From the NCBI RefSeq assembly GCF_004125265.1, contig NZ_RDTE01000003.1, positions 1,178,001 through 1,242,000 on the forward strand: DNA of 64,000 bases. The letters are read 5' to 3'. The stretch is from Streptomyces lydicus (lineage in GTDB: Bacteria; Actinomycetota; Actinomycetes; Streptomycetales; Streptomycetaceae). The notes under the pieces were generated by a model. It did no database searches. It saw only the letters and a program-made list of their open reading frames with translations, and was not told the DNA's origin. The translations under genes were made by a program, and so were the position numbers. Positions 1-58,600 of the stretch are shown in pieces (positions within the stretch are counted from its first letter, which is position 1; every line of letters starts with the position of its first letter).

Positions 1-12043
<12,043 letters not shown>

Positions 12044-12066
12044 CGGGAACCTTCTGCTACGTCGGG
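12044..12066 (-). promoter_or_regulatory. Short intergenic gap with ribosome binding site for the left PKS
   Basis: A 23 nt gap separates the TGA of the giant PKS from the GTG of the next PKS. AGAAGG at 12055-12050 lies 6 nt before the GTG at 12043. The gap is too short for a separate promoter, so both PKS genes are probably on one transcript. Confidence 0.8.
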
Positions 12067-46815
<34,749 letters not shown>

Positions 46816-46882
46816 TAAAGGTCTCCCCCGAGGATGGTGGCGATCTTCATGCTAGGTACGGGCCGCATTGCCCCCAACCCCT
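46816..46882 (-). promoter_or_regulatory. Candidate promoter and RBS of the giant PKS
   Basis: This gap lies between the terminator and the ATG at 46815. On the coding strand TTGGGG (46877-46872) and TAGCAT (46854-46849) are 17 nt apart, compatible with a housekeeping-sigma promoter. GGGGGAG at 46829-46823 is a strong ribosome binding site. A G-rich AGGGGTTGGGGG stretch sits at and upstream of the -35 and could be an activator site. The promoter call rests on spacing and weak motif similarity only. Confidence 0.45.
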
Positions 46883-46922
46883 AAAAAGCGAAGCCCGGAG
46901 CCCCTACGGCAGGGGTCCGGGC
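46883..46922 (-). terminator. Rho-independent terminator after the ABC transporter genes
   Basis: On the coding strand GCCCGGA pairs with TCCGGGC and CCCC pairs with GGGG inside it, giving a stem of 11 pairs with one bulged base (46922-46893). TTCGCTTTTT follows (46892-46883). It lies 28 nt past the permease stop and should separate the upstream operon from the giant PKS. Confidence 0.8.
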
Positions 46923-46950
46923 CATACTTGGTGCGGTGACGGGTGGAGGG

Positions 46951-48801
46951 TCAGGCCGCGCGGACTGCCTTCATGCCGGTGAAGGCGATGCGGGCGGCGA
47001 CCGCGAAGGCCAACACGCCGATCGCGTACATCAGGAAGACCGTCGGCCACTGCCACTCGGGACGCATGTGGAGGGCCAGGAACCAGAGAGGTTCCACATG
47101 GTCGGAGAGCTTCATCATGGTCGGCACCAGGGCCTGCGGGAACAGGGCGATGCAGCCGGCCAGGAAGCTGACCCACAGAAGGCGTTGGCGGTGGGCGGGG
47201 AGAATCTTGATGAAAGATACACCGGCCTGGCCGGACGTGGCCTGTTGTTGCTGCTTGCCGCTGCGCATCAAGGAGAGCAGCTCGGGGCCGCGCTTGCGCA
47301 GGTTGCGATGGGCGGCCTGGCCCAGCATCACGTACGCGACCCAGCCGGTGACGACGCCGACCGGGACTCCGGCCCACAGGAGTGACGGGTTGTGCAGGAG
47401 GTGGCCCGCCAGCGTCACGCACAGGGCGGGCACCGCGGTGGTGAGGGCCAGGAAGAGCATGGAGAATGCCTGGCCGGCCACGTCGGAATGATCGGCTGCC
47501 GCGTTCTTGGCGGCCCGGGGGTCAGGGCCCGGGGTGAGCTGGTCGATGCCCACGAGGGAGACCATGCCGGCGCCACCGCCCAGGAGGGCGAAGGTCGCGG
47601 TCAGTGCCCAGGGGTTGAGGTCGGGCTGTCCGGCCACGGCGATGCCCGCCGCGGTGAGAAGGAGGGAGGGGGGGGTGAAGACGACGATCCAGGCGAGTTG
47701 ACGGCCGCGCACTTCGGCGCGTTCGCTGCCGGGGGTCTGCAGGGTCAGCCAGAGGGCGGTGCCGTCCTGACCGTAGAGATTGGCACAGGTCGCCGCGCCC
47801 ATCAGGGCGGTGAGCGCGCCCATGAAGGGAAGGAAGACGGTGGAGCCGAAGGCCAGCGGGACCATGGCGCTCAGTACCGCGAAGACCGGCGGGACGATCA
47901 GGCTCTGGAGACGCTGCGGGTCGCGGGCGTAGGTGCGCAGCTCCTTGGTGTAGACGGCTCCCGTGGGGCTCAGGGACGCGCGGCCACGCGGGGCTGCCCG
48001 GTCGGCGGAGGAGCCCCGTACTGTCGGCCGGCTCCAGCGGGCCGGTCCGAGCGAACGGTTCCAGGCCACCCAGAGGACGACCAGCAGCAGGACGAGTCCG
48101 GCCAGCGCAAGTCCCGTCATCAGCCAGTCCTGGCGGGCCGACGCCTCCACGGCGACCGCTCCCCAGCCGGAGGGCAGGGCCCGCACCACGGTGGAGAAGG
48201 CGGGCGAGAAACCGGTCCGGAGGACGGCGTCGAGGGCCGAGAAGACGATCCAGCCGGACGAGGCGACCACGATCATCGCCGCTGTGAGCACCGCGCCGAG
48301 CACCGCACCCACACGCGAACGGGCCAGCGCGCCGAACAGCCGCCCCATGAGCCGTGACAGGAGTACGGCCAGGGTGAGCTGCAGAAGGAGCGCTGGTATG
48401 GAGACGAGTGCGGGCACGGTGCCCAGCCGCAGCCCGAACACCAGCAGCGCGGCGAACGCCACCAGCGACACCACGGCGGTCACGGCGACGAACCCGGCCC
48501 CGAGCAGGCCGAGCGCCAGCCGGCGGCGCGGAATGGGCTGGAGCGCGAACTGCTCGGCGCGCAATACCGGTTGCCCGGTGGCGACCGGGCCCAGCATCCA
48601 GCCCAGCGTCCACAGCGCGAAGAGGACCGCGAGCAGGTCCCGTATGGTGCCCGGGTCGGGGGCGTCGACGGTGGCCATGGCGATGGTGGACGCCGCCATG
48701 ACCAGCCCGGCCACGGCGCCACTGAACACCCAGGTCGCACGCGGTCCGGACAGGTCTCGCCGCAGGACGGCGAACTTCATCTGGATCAGCGCGAGAGCCA
48801 C
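46951..48801 (-). CDS. ABC-2 type transporter permease, large multi-spanning (616 aa)
   Basis: This is an integral membrane protein and the likely channel half of an exporter. The GTG start at 48801 has AGGAAGG 7 nt upstream and overlaps the ATPase gene by 16 nt. An ATG at 48780 is the alternative start. I count roughly twelve to fourteen hydrophobic segments in two groups (about residues 20-240 and 300-615). A polar loop rich in Arg/Ser/Pro lies between them at about 240-290, and a Gln run at about 510. The length is well above a simple six-helix ABC-2 permease and resembles a fused or duplicated form. Together with the adjacent ATPase and the surrounding PKS genes, this suggests export of, or self-protection from, the polyketide. 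The substrate is inferred from context only. Confidence 0.93.
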   Translation of the reverse strand: MALALIQMKFAVLRRDLSGPRATWVFSGAVAGLVMAASTIAMATVDAPDPGTIRDLLAVLFALWTLGWMLGPVATGQPVLRAEQFALQPIPRRRLALGLLGAGFVAVTAVVSLVAFAALLVFGLRLGTVPALVSIPALLLQLTLAVLLSRLMGRLFGALARSRVGAVLGAVLTAAMIVVASSGWIVFSALDAVLRTGFSPAFSTVVRALPSGWGAVAVEASARQDWLMTGLALAGLVLLLVVLWVAWNRSLGPARWSRPTVRGSSADRAAPRGRASLSPTGAVYTKELRTYARDPQRLQSLIVPPVFAVLSAMVPLAFGSTVFLPFMGALTALMGAATCANLYGQDGTALWLTLQTPGSERAEVRGRQLAWIVVFTPPSLLLTAAGIAVAGQPDLNPWALTATFALLGGGAGMVSLVGIDQLTPGPDPRAAKNAAADHSDVAGQAFSMLFLALTTAVPALCVTLAGHLLHNPSLLWAGVPVGVVTGWVAYVMLGQAAHRNLRKRGPELLSLMRSGKQQQQATSGQAGVSFIKILPAHRQRLLWVSFLAGCIALFPQALVPTMMKLSDHVEPLWFLALHMRPEWQWPTVFLMYAIGVLAFAVAARIAFTGMKAVRAA

Positions 48802-49631
48802 GACAGACCTTCCTCGCCGCCGGTGTGGTGGCCGACGAGCTCCACAAAGGTCTCTTCGAGGGTTTTTCCGCCGCGGACCTCCGCGACCGATCCCTCGACA
48901 ACGACCTGCCCCTTGGCCATGACAGCCACGGTGTCGCAGAGCTGCTCCACCAGGGCCATCACGTGGCTGGAGAGCACGACCGAACCGCCGGAGGCGACGA
49001 AACGGTTGAGGATGCGCTTGAGGACGACGGCCGAGACCGGGTCGACCGCTTCGAAGGGCTCGTCGAGGACGAGGAGCCTCGGACCGTGCAGGAGCGCGGT
49101 GGCCAGGCCGATCTTCTTACGCATGCCGGTGGAGTAGTCGAGGATGAGGGTGCGTTCGACGTCCCCGGTCAGTTCGAGGACGGTCAGGAGCTCGTCGGCG
49201 CGGGCGTCGACCGTGTCGCGGTCGAGGCCGCGCAGCCGTCCCAGATAGGTGAGCAGTTCGCGGCCGGTGAGCTGTTCCGGCATGGCCAGGCCGTCGGGAA
49301 GGACGCCCATCAGCTCCTTGGCCCGCTCCGGCTCCTCCCAGACGTCGATGCCGAAGACCCTGGCCCGCCCCTCGTCGGGGCGCTGCAGGCCGACCGCCAT
49401 CGACAGAAGGGTGGTCTTGCCCGCTCCATTGGGACCCACCAGCCCGTAGAACGAGCCAGGCCGCACCGTCAGATGGGCCCGCTTGACCGCCGCGTACCCA
49501 CCGAACTCCTTGTGCAGCGCGACCAGTTCGAAAGCCGCGTGCTGGCTGTCGCCGGCGGGCGGTGGGGCGCCCTCGGCCGACTTGATCCTCACAGTCAAAG
49601 CATTGTCTCCCTGTCCATATTCATCATTCAC
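48786..49631 (-). CDS. ABC transporter ATP-binding protein (281 aa)
   Basis: This is the cytoplasmic ATPase that should power the permease encoded next. Counting from the GTG at 49631: Walker A GPNGAGKTT (66-73), signature STGMRKKIG (167-175, a variant of LSGGQ), Walker B LLVLDEP (187-192) and H-loop His223. The family is that of drug and antibiotic exporters of the DrrA kind. The start is uncertain. GTG 49631 follows a G-rich stretch 19 nt after the PKS stop. TTG 49598 has AGGGAG at better spacing and would give 270 residues. The frame is open back to 49676, inside the PKS gene. The gene overlaps the permease by 16 nt, so the two are translationally coupled. The 3-gene run with the upstream PKS suggests co-expression. 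Confidence 0.93.
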   Translation of the reverse strand: MNDEYGQGDNALTVRIKSAEGAPPPAGDSQHAAFELVALHKEFGGYAAVKRAHLTVRPGSFYGLVGPNGAGKTTLLSMAVGLQRPDEGRARVFGIDVWEEPERAKELMGVLPDGLAMPEQLTGRELLTYLGRLRGLDRDTVDARADELLTVLELTGDVERTLILDYSTGMRKKIGLATALLHGPRLLVLDEPFEAVDPVSAVVLKRILNRFVASGGSVVLSSHVMALVEQLCDTVAVMAKGQVVVEGSVAEVRGGKTLEETFVELVGHHTGGEEGLSWLSR

Positions 49632-49650
49632 ACCCCCGCGAATTTCGCCC

Positions 49651-52600
49651 TCAGTCGGTCGGAAGTTCCAACTCACTGTCGATCAGGGCGAATATATCGG
49701 CCTCGGTCGCGGACTCGATGTCACTGTCATCGGACTCCTTTCCATCGTTCACCGAACCACTCCACTTCTCCAGGAGAGCTTCCACCTTGGTACGAATTGT
49801 GAGCCTGTCCGCGTGATCGAGGTGCGGCATGTCTCTGGCGATCCTCTCGAGATCCTCCAGCATCTCTCTAGCGGGAGATGCCTCGGTCCCGAGGATTTCG
49901 CGGTGGAGGTGTTCGGCAAGCGCGAGGGGGGTGGGGTAGTCGAAGATGAGGGTGGGGGGCAGACGGGTGCCGGTGGCGGCGGTGAGCCGGTTGCGGAGCT
50001 CGACAGCGGTGAGGGAGTCGAAGCCCAGATCCGCGAAGGAGCGTTGCGGTTCGACCGCGTCCGGTGCGGCGAAACCGAGGACCGCGGCGGCCTCACCACG
50101 TACGACGCCCAGGAGGAGCCGGCTCCCCTCGTCCGCACCGAGCCCGGCCAGTTGCTGGGCCAGGGTGACGCCGCCGGTGGTTGCGCTGGTGCGGGTGGCG
50201 GCGGTGCGGCGAGCCGGTCGGACCAGGCCGCGCAGCAGAGCAGGCAGGGCATCGGGCTCGTGGGCCGCGAGAGCAGCGGTGTCGATGTCGGCGGTGACCA
50301 AGGAAGGGGCAGGCGCCTGGAGCGCCCGGTTGAACAGGGCGAGACCGCGCTCGGGTGCGAGCGGGCGGAACCCGGAGCGGCTCATTCGCTCCCGGTCCCC
50401 CTGGCTCAGTTCGCCGACCATGCCACCGGCGGTGCTCTGGTCCCACGGCCCCCAGGCCAGGGCCTGTCCGGCCAGGCCGTGGGCCCGACGGTGATGAGCG
50501 AGGGCGTCGAGAACGGCGTTGGCGGCAGCGTAGTTGGCCTGACCCGGCGAACCATAGGTCGCCGCGATCGACGAGTACAGCGTGAACATCGCCAGGTCGA
50601 GGTGAGCGGTCAGCTCATGCAGATGCAACGCCGCGTCAGCCTTCGGCGCGAAGACGGCAGCCAGTCGGTCAGGCGTCATCGACGCAAAGACACCGTCATC
50701 CACCACACCGGCGGTGTGCACGATGCCCGTCAGGGCATGCTCAGCCGGAATCCCATCCAGCACAGCCGCCAGGGCCTCGCGGTCAGAGACGTCACACGCC
50801 ACCGCAACAACCTCAGCACCCAGGCCCCGCAGCTCCGTGAGGAGGTCGGAAGCACCCGGAGCATCCCCGCCCCGACGACTGGTCAGCACCAGATGACGCA
50901 CCCCGTACTCAGTCACCAGATGCCGGGCCAACAAACCACCCAACGCACCCGTACCACCCGTGATCAAAACAGTGCCGTCACGGTCGAGAGGACGAGGGAA
51001 GGTAAGGACGTTCTTGCCGACATGCCCACCCCGGCTCATCAACCGGAACGCAGACACCACCTCCCGCACATCCCACGCCCGAACCGGCAACAGCGACAAC
51101 ACACCCCGCTCAAACAAATCCACAACGATGGCGAGCATCTCGCCCAACCGATCCAAACCCGCATCGAAGAGATCAAACGCCCTATACGCAACCCCGTCCG
51201 CGAAGGAACCAGCGTCGCGAAGATCGGCCTTGCCCATCTCGACAAACCGACCACCCTCCCCCAACAACCGGGCACTCGCATCGATGTACTCCCCCGCCAA
51301 AGCATTGAGGACCACATCAACACCACGCCCGCCCAGCCGCTCACGGAAAGCGTCCTCGAACGACAGATCACGAGAGGAAGCGATCCGCTCACGCGAAACC
51401 CCGAGACCCTCCACGACCGGCCACTTCGACACACTCGCCGTCGCAAACACCTCAGCACCCAAATGCCGCGCCAACTGCACAGCAGCCATACCCACACCAC
51501 CAGCAGCCGCATGCACAAGCACCGACTCACCCGAGCCCAGACCACCCAGATCCACCAACCCGTAATACGCCGTCAAAAACGCCATCGGCACCGACGCCGC
51601 CTGCACGAACGACCACCCCACCGGCACCCGCGCCACCAAACGCCGATCAACCACCACCACCGGACCGAAACCACCGTTGAACAGCCCGAAGACCCGGTCC
51701 CCAACCACCAACCCCTCAACACCGGGACCGACCTCCAGGACCACACCCGCACCCTCAGAACCCATCAGAGCAGTGGCATCCGGATACGAACCAAGAGCGA
51801 CCAACACGTCACGGAAGTTCACCCCCGTCGCACGCACACCAACCCGCACCTGCCCAGGAGCGAGTTCGCCCACCACCGGCAAGCCCACCGCAACCGGCGC
51901 GAGGTCTTCCAGCGCGCCCCGCTCAGAACCCTCCAAACGCCAGGGTTCACCTCCGGTCGGCAGGACCAGGCCACCGCCACCCTTCACCAGACGCGCAGCC
52001 AGCACACCACCGTCACGAATCACCAGCTGGCCTTCACCGCTGGCAAGGGCACCGCCCAACACAGCCCACGAAACGGGCGTATCGTCCACGTCCACCAGTA
52101 CAAGGCGCCCGGGGTGCTCCGACTGCGCCGAACGCACCAGACCCCACACACCAGCAGCAGCCAGATCCGCCACCGCACGGCCATCACCCACATCCACCGC
52201 ACCACGCGTCAGCACCGCGAGGGGCACGCCCTCCCATCGCTCGTCCGCGAGCCAGTCCCGCAGGATCGGCAGTACGTCGGCCGCAGTCGCGTCCGCCACC
52301 GGCAGAGCCACCAAGCCGGGGAGTTCACCCACGGGTTCGTCGGTGGAGGCCATGCGGCATACGGCACCGCCTGCGGCCGTCAGACCCTCCGCGACCCCTG
52401 GCACACCAAACGCATCGAGCAGAGCGACAGAGCCGGGTGCCGGTTCGTCGCCGCCGGCGCTCGGCAGCCTGGTCCACTCCAGACGGTACAGCGAGTCCTG
52501 TCCGGCAGAGGCGGCGGGCGCGGCGAATTGCTCCTGCTGGAGTGCGCGCATCACGAGCCGTTCGGCGGAGATGACGGGTGCGCCGTCGCCGTCGGTGGCG

Positions 52601-55600
52601 CTCAGCGCGACGCCGTCCGTGCCGGTCGGGCGGAGGTGCACCCGCAGCAGGCCCGCGCCGGAGGCGGCCAGGGTGACCCCGGACCAAGAGAAGGGGAGCC
52701 GCGCGGGCGCTTCCGCACCGCCGTCGCCGCCACCCTGAGCTGCGAAGACTCGTACGGCCATGGACTGGAGCGCGGCGTCGAGCAGTGCCGGGTGCAGCCC
52801 GAACCGCGCCGCCCGGCTTTCTTCCTCTTCGGGAAGGGCCACTTCCGCGAACACTTCGTCGCCGCGCAGCCACACCTCACGTACGCCTTGGAAGACGGGA
52901 CCGTAGTGCAGCCCGATCGCATCGAGAGCTGCGTACATATCCTCGACCTCGGCCGGCACGGCGTCGGCCGGCGGCCACTGGGCGGCGTCGGCGGTGAGAG
53001 TGGCCGCCTGCCCGGTGGGGGTCAGGGCTCCGACGGCGTGACGGGTCCACGCCTGGTCCGGCCATCCGGCGTCGGTGCCGGGACGCTCCACGCGCCCGTG
53101 CACCGTGAACGGCCGCCGCCCCAGTTCGTCGACTCCCTCCACACTGACCTGCACCTGCACCGCCTGCCCCGGCGGCAGGACCAGCGGCCTTTCCAGCACC
53201 AATTCCTCAAGGTGCCCACAGGCGACCTGGTCGCCCGCACGTACGGCCAGCTCCACGAACGCGGTGCCGGGGACCACGACCTGCCCGTGGACGACGTGAT
53301 CGGCCAGCCACGGGTGCGAGGTCTGAGAGAGCCGCCCGGTGAACACCGTGCCCTCTCCGTCGGCAAGAGCCACCCCGGCACCCAGCAGCGGATGGCCCAT
53401 GACGCCCAGGCCGGCAGCGCTCACGTCGCCCGCGACCAGCGAGACCCTCGGCCAGAACCGCTCACGCACGAACGCGTACGTCGGCAGCTCGACGGTCCGC
53501 CCACCGGACGGGGCCAGGACAGCGGCCCAGTCCACAGCCGCGCCCCGTGCATGCACCGTGGCCAGCGCCGTGAACAGGGATTCGACCTCGTCACGGCTGG
53601 AGCGCAGCACCGGAACCGCCACGTCGCTCTCGGCGCTCTCCTGCACCATGGCGGTGAGTACGCCGTCGGGGCCCAGCTCCAGGAAGCGGCTGACGCCCTT
53701 GCCACTCAGGGTGGCCACGCCGTCAGCGAAACGCACCGCCTCGCGGACATGCCTCACCCAGTAACCCGGGGTCCGGATCTCGTCCGCGTCGGCGAGCTTC
53801 CCGGTCACGTTGGAAACGATCGGCAGCTGCGGGGCATGGAAGGTCAGCTCTGCTGCCACAGCAGCGAATTCATCCAACATCGCGTCCATACACGGCGAGT
53901 GGAACGCATGCGAAACCGTCAGCCGCTTGACCCGACGACCCGCCTCACGCCACACAGCCTCAAGCTCCACGACAGCATCCGCGTCACCGGACACCACCAC
54001 CGAGGTCGGCCCATTGACCGCAGCAACGCTCACCCGACCCTCATACGAGACCAGCGCCCCCGCGACCTCGGACTCCACCCCCTCAACAGCGAGCATGGCC
54101 CCACCGGACGGCAGAGCCTGCATCAGCCGACCCCGCGCCGCCACCAACGCACACGCATCATCCAGCGACAACACACCCGCCACATGCGCAGCAGCCAACT
54201 CACCAATCGAATGCCCCAGCAGGAAGTCAGGGATGACACCCCACGACTCCAGCAGCCGGAAGAGAGCAACCTCCAGCGCAAACAGTCCCGCCTGCGTGTA
54301 AACCGTCTGATCGATCAACTCCCCGTCACCGAAGAGCACATCACGCAACGGATGCTGCAAGGAACCGTCCATCCGCGCACACACCGCATCCAAAGCATCC
54401 GCAAACACCGGGAACGCCGCATACAGCCCCCGCCCCATCCCGGCCCGCTGCGCCCCCTGCCCCGTGAACAAGAACGCCGTCTTCCCCGGCACCGACACAC
54501 CGGTCACCACACCCGCCCCGGAACCACCCCCGGCGAGCTCCGCCAGCCGGACCAAAGCCGTCTCACGGTCCGGGGACAACACCACCGCCCGGTGCTCCAG
54601 CACCGCCCGCGTCGTCACCAACGACAACGCGAGGTCGGCGGCCGTCAGGTCCTCCCGCTCCTCCACGAAGGCGCGCAGCCGCTCCGCCTGGGCCCACAGC
54701 CCTGCCGCCGACTTGCCGGAAATCACGAACGGCAGCACCGTCCCGGGCCCGGACTCCGCCAACACGGCATCCGTCTCGGGCTCGCGCTCAGGCGCCCCCT
54801 CCAGGATCACGTGGGCGTTGGTGCCACTCATGCCGAACGAGGACACACCAGCCCGCAGCGGCCGATCCCCGACCGCCGGCCACACCCGCTCCTCCGTCAG
54901 CAGCTCGACCGCACCCGCCGTCCAATCCACATGCGGCGACGGCTCGTCCACGTGCAGCGTCCGGGGCAGCACTCCATGCCGCATCGCCATGACCATCTTG
55001 ATCACACCGGCAACCCCGGAAGCAGCCTGCGTGTGACCGATGTTCGACTTCAGCGACCCCAACCACAGCGGCCGGCCGGCCGGCCGGTCCTGACCGTACG
55101 TGGCGAGCAACGCCTGCGCCTCGATCGGGTCACCCAGCTTCGTACCCGTACCATGCGCCTCGACCACGTCCACATCGACCGCGGACAACCCCGCATTCGC
55201 CAACGCCTGCCGAATCACCCGCTGCTGCGACGGACCGTTCGGCGCCGTCAAACCGTTCGACGCACCATCGGAGTTCACCGCCGAACCCCGCACCACCGCC
55301 AGCACCCGATGACCATTGCGACGCGCATCCGACAACCGCTCCACCAGCAGCACACCGACGCCCTCGCCCCACGCCGTACCGTCGGCCGACGCGGCGAACG
55401 CCTTGCAGCGGCCGTCGGCCGCGAGCCCGCCCTGGCGGCTGAACTCGACGAACGCGGAGGGCGTGGACATCACCGTGACACCGCCGGCCAGCGCCAAGTC
55501 GCACTCGCCGCTGCACAGCGCCTGCACCGCCAGGTGCAGCGCCACCAGCGACGACGAACACGCCGTGTCGACCGTCATCGCCGGGCCCTCCAGGCCGAGC

Positions 55601-58600
55601 GTGTACGCGACCCGACCGGACATCACTCCAGCCGCGTTGCCGATGCCCTGGTGGCTCTCGCTGCCGTGCTCGGAGGCCAGGAGCAGCGGGAGGTAGTCCT
55701 GACCGTTCGTGCCGGTGTAGACGCCGGTTCGGCTGCCGCGCAGCGCCGTCGGGTCGATACCGGCGCGCTCGAACACCTCCCAGCCCGTTTCCAGGAGAAG
55801 CCGCTGCTGCGGGTCCATGGCGAGGGCCTCGCGCGGCGAGATTCCGAAGAAGGCCGGGTCGAAGTCGGCTGCGCCGGACAGGAAAGCGCCCTCGCGGACG
55901 TACGAGGTGCCCGGTGCGGCGCCCTCGGGGTCGTACAACGCGCCGAGGCCCCACCCCCGGTCGTCGGGAAAGGACGAGGTCGCGTCCGTGCCCGCCAGCA
56001 CCAGCCGCCACAGGTCCTCGGGGGACTCCACGCCATAGGGGTAGCGGCAGCTCATGCCGATGATCGCGATCGGCTCGTCCGCGTCCGCGGTGCGGTGTGC
56101 GCGCACGGCCTCGGCGGAACCGCCGAGGCACTCGGTCCGCAGATGCTCCGCGAGGGCGGCCGAGGTGGGGTAGTCGAAGATCAGGGTCGCGGGCAGGCGC
56201 AGGCCGGTCGCGGCGTTCAGGGCTTCGCGCAGTTCGATCGCGGTGAGCGAGTCGAAGCCGAGTTCGGTGAACGCCCGGTGCGGTTCGACCGCCTCGGCGC
56301 CGCGCCGGTGGCCGAGCACCTCCGCGACCTGGTCCCGTACCGTCGCCAGGGCCACCGTCTCCTGTTCGGCGGGCGACAGACCCGTGAGGCGGGCGGCGAG
56401 TTCCGAGGCCGCGCCGCGGGGTGCGGTCGGCGCGGCGGGCCGACGGTCACGGGAGTCGCGGACGGCAGGCAGCTCGTCGAGGAGCGGGCGGGGTCGGGCC
56501 GCGGTGAAGGTGGCGGCGAACCGGGGCCAGTCGATGTCCGCGACCGCCACGCAGGTGTCGGCGCCGTCCACGGCCCGGCCCAGTGCGCCGACGGCCCACT
56601 GCGGGTCCATCGGCAGCAGTCCGCGCTTGCGCAGGTAGTCGCTGGTGGCGGCGGCGCCCGCCATGCCGTCGCCGGCCCACGGGCCCCAGGCGATCGAGGT
56701 GGCGGCGAGTCCGGCGGCGTGCCTGCGCTCAGCGAGTCCGTCCAGGAAGGCGTTCGCGACGGCGTACGCGGCCTGGCCACCGCTGCCCCAGACGGCGGCG
56801 ACGGACGAAAACAGCACGAACGTTTCCAGGGGTACGTGGACAAGCGCCTCGTGCAGGTTGACGGCGCCGGCCACCTTGGCTTCGAGTCCGGTCGCGAAGT
56901 CGGCGAGCCCGGTCTCCGTCAGGGGGGCGAAGGCGCCGGTGCCGGCCGCGTGGAAGACCGCCGTGAGCGGAAGGTCGTCCGGGATGTCACGCAGGAGCGC
57001 GTCCACCGCGCTCCGGTCCGCGACGTCGCAGGCGACGACGGTGACCTTGGTGCCGCGCGCCCGGAGTTCGGCCGCCAGGGCGGCGGCCGAGGGGGCTGTC
57101 GGGCCCCGGCGGCCGGCCAGCAGGAGGTGAGGGGCGCCCCGGTCCGCGAGCCAGCGCGCGACGTGTGCGCCGAGCGCGCCCGTGCCGCCGGTGACCAGGA
57201 CGGTGCCGGACGGCTGCCAGGTGTCGGTGACCGGGGCCTGGGGCGCATCGACGAGGCGGCGCCCGAACAGTCCGGTCGGCCGTACCGCGATCTGGTCCTC
57301 GTCGCCACTGTCGGCCAGCACTCCGGCCAGCCTTCTGCGGGTACGTGCGTCCAGCGGCCCGGCGCCGGCGGGCAGGTCCACAAGCCCGGTCCAGCGGCGC
57401 GGGTACTCCAGGGCGGCGACCCGGCCGAGGGCCCACACCTGTCCGCCGGGGATGCCGGCCAGTTCCTCTCCGGGCGCCACAGTGACCGCGCCACGCGTGA
57501 CCAGCCAAAGCGGGGCCTTGATGCCCGTGTCTCCAAGCGCCTGGAGGAGAGTGACGGTACGGGCGATGCCGGCGGGCAGTGCCGGGTGGCCGGGGTCCGG
57601 TCGCTCGTCGGCGGCGAGGAGGGAGAGCACTCCCGAGAGGGGGACGCCTGCGGCGCTCTCCCGCAACTGACGTGCAAGGCAGTCGCGTTCGACTGACGAT
57701 TCGGTCAGGACGAGTTCGCGTACGTCCGCGCCCGAGCCGGTCAGGGTGGCCGCGCAGTCACGCACCAGCACGGTGTCGGCGGACTTCTCGTCCGTCACCA
57801 GCAGCCAGGTGCCGGTCAGATCGGGGGCGACGGCTTCGGGGACGGGCTTCCAGCCGACCCGGTAGCGCCGGTCGTGGTGGTCGGCGGCGGTACCGGTGCG
57901 CTCGCGCGCGGAGGGCAGCAGCCAGTAGTGCTCGCGCTGGAAGGCGTACGTCGGCAGGTCGACCGTACGTGCGCCGCTCGGGGCGTGGACGGCGGCCCAG
58001 TCGGCCGGGATTCCGCGGATGTGCATCAGCGCAACGGCCTGCCACCAGGAGCCGAGCTCGTCGCGACCCGCGCGCAGCGTGGGTATCGCGACGGTCTGCG
58101 CATCGTCTTCGACGCTCTGGCGGGCCATGGCGGTCAGGACGCCGTCGGGGCCCAGTTCGACGAGCTTGGTGACGCCCGCCGCGCGCAGGCTCCGCACACC
58201 GTCGGCGAACCGGACGGCTTCGCGGACGTGGCGGACCCAGTAGGCGGGGGTCCGGATCTCGTCGGGGTCCGCGAGCTCGCCGGTGACGTTGGAGACGATC
58301 GGGATCTGCGGGGCGTGGAAGGCCAGCTTCCCTGCCACGTCGGCGAACTCGTCGAGCATCGCGTCCATGCGCGGCGAGTGGAAGGCGTGCGAGACCGTCA
58401 GCCGCTTGACCCGCCGGCCTGCCTCGCGCCACCCAGCCTCAAGCTCCGCGACCGCATCCGCGTCGCCGGACACCACCACCGAGGTCGGCCCGTTGACCGC
58501 AGCAACGCTCACCCGGCCCTCGTACGAGACCAGCGCCCCCGCGACCTCGGACTCCACACCCTCGACAGCCAGCATCGCCCCACCGGACGGCAACGCCTGC

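Larger units (their letters stand above)
49651..56085 (-). other. PKS module KS-AT(malonyl)-DH-ER-KR-ACP plus docking tail (second module of the two-module PKS)
   Basis: KS is at about 56075-54805, with a PYG replacing the common PGG near its start. AT is at about 54490-53460. DH is at about 53410-52510 with HxxxGxxxxP and D-x3-Q. ER is at about 51940-50985, KR at about 50980-50420, ACP at about 50110-49900, and docking tail at 49860-49651. Full reduction is expected. Confidence 0.92.

Noticed and set aside
46816..46950. Extra gene between permease and giant PKS
   Set aside because: The 135 nt hold only the terminator hairpin and promoter-like sequence. No frame longer than the 11-codon one is convincing.
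49632..49676. ATPase start inside the upstream PKS coding region
   Set aside because: The frame is open there, but the extra 15 residues would sit in the PKS docking tail, show no family similarity, and lack a convincing RBS. GTG 49631 or TTG 49598 fits better.
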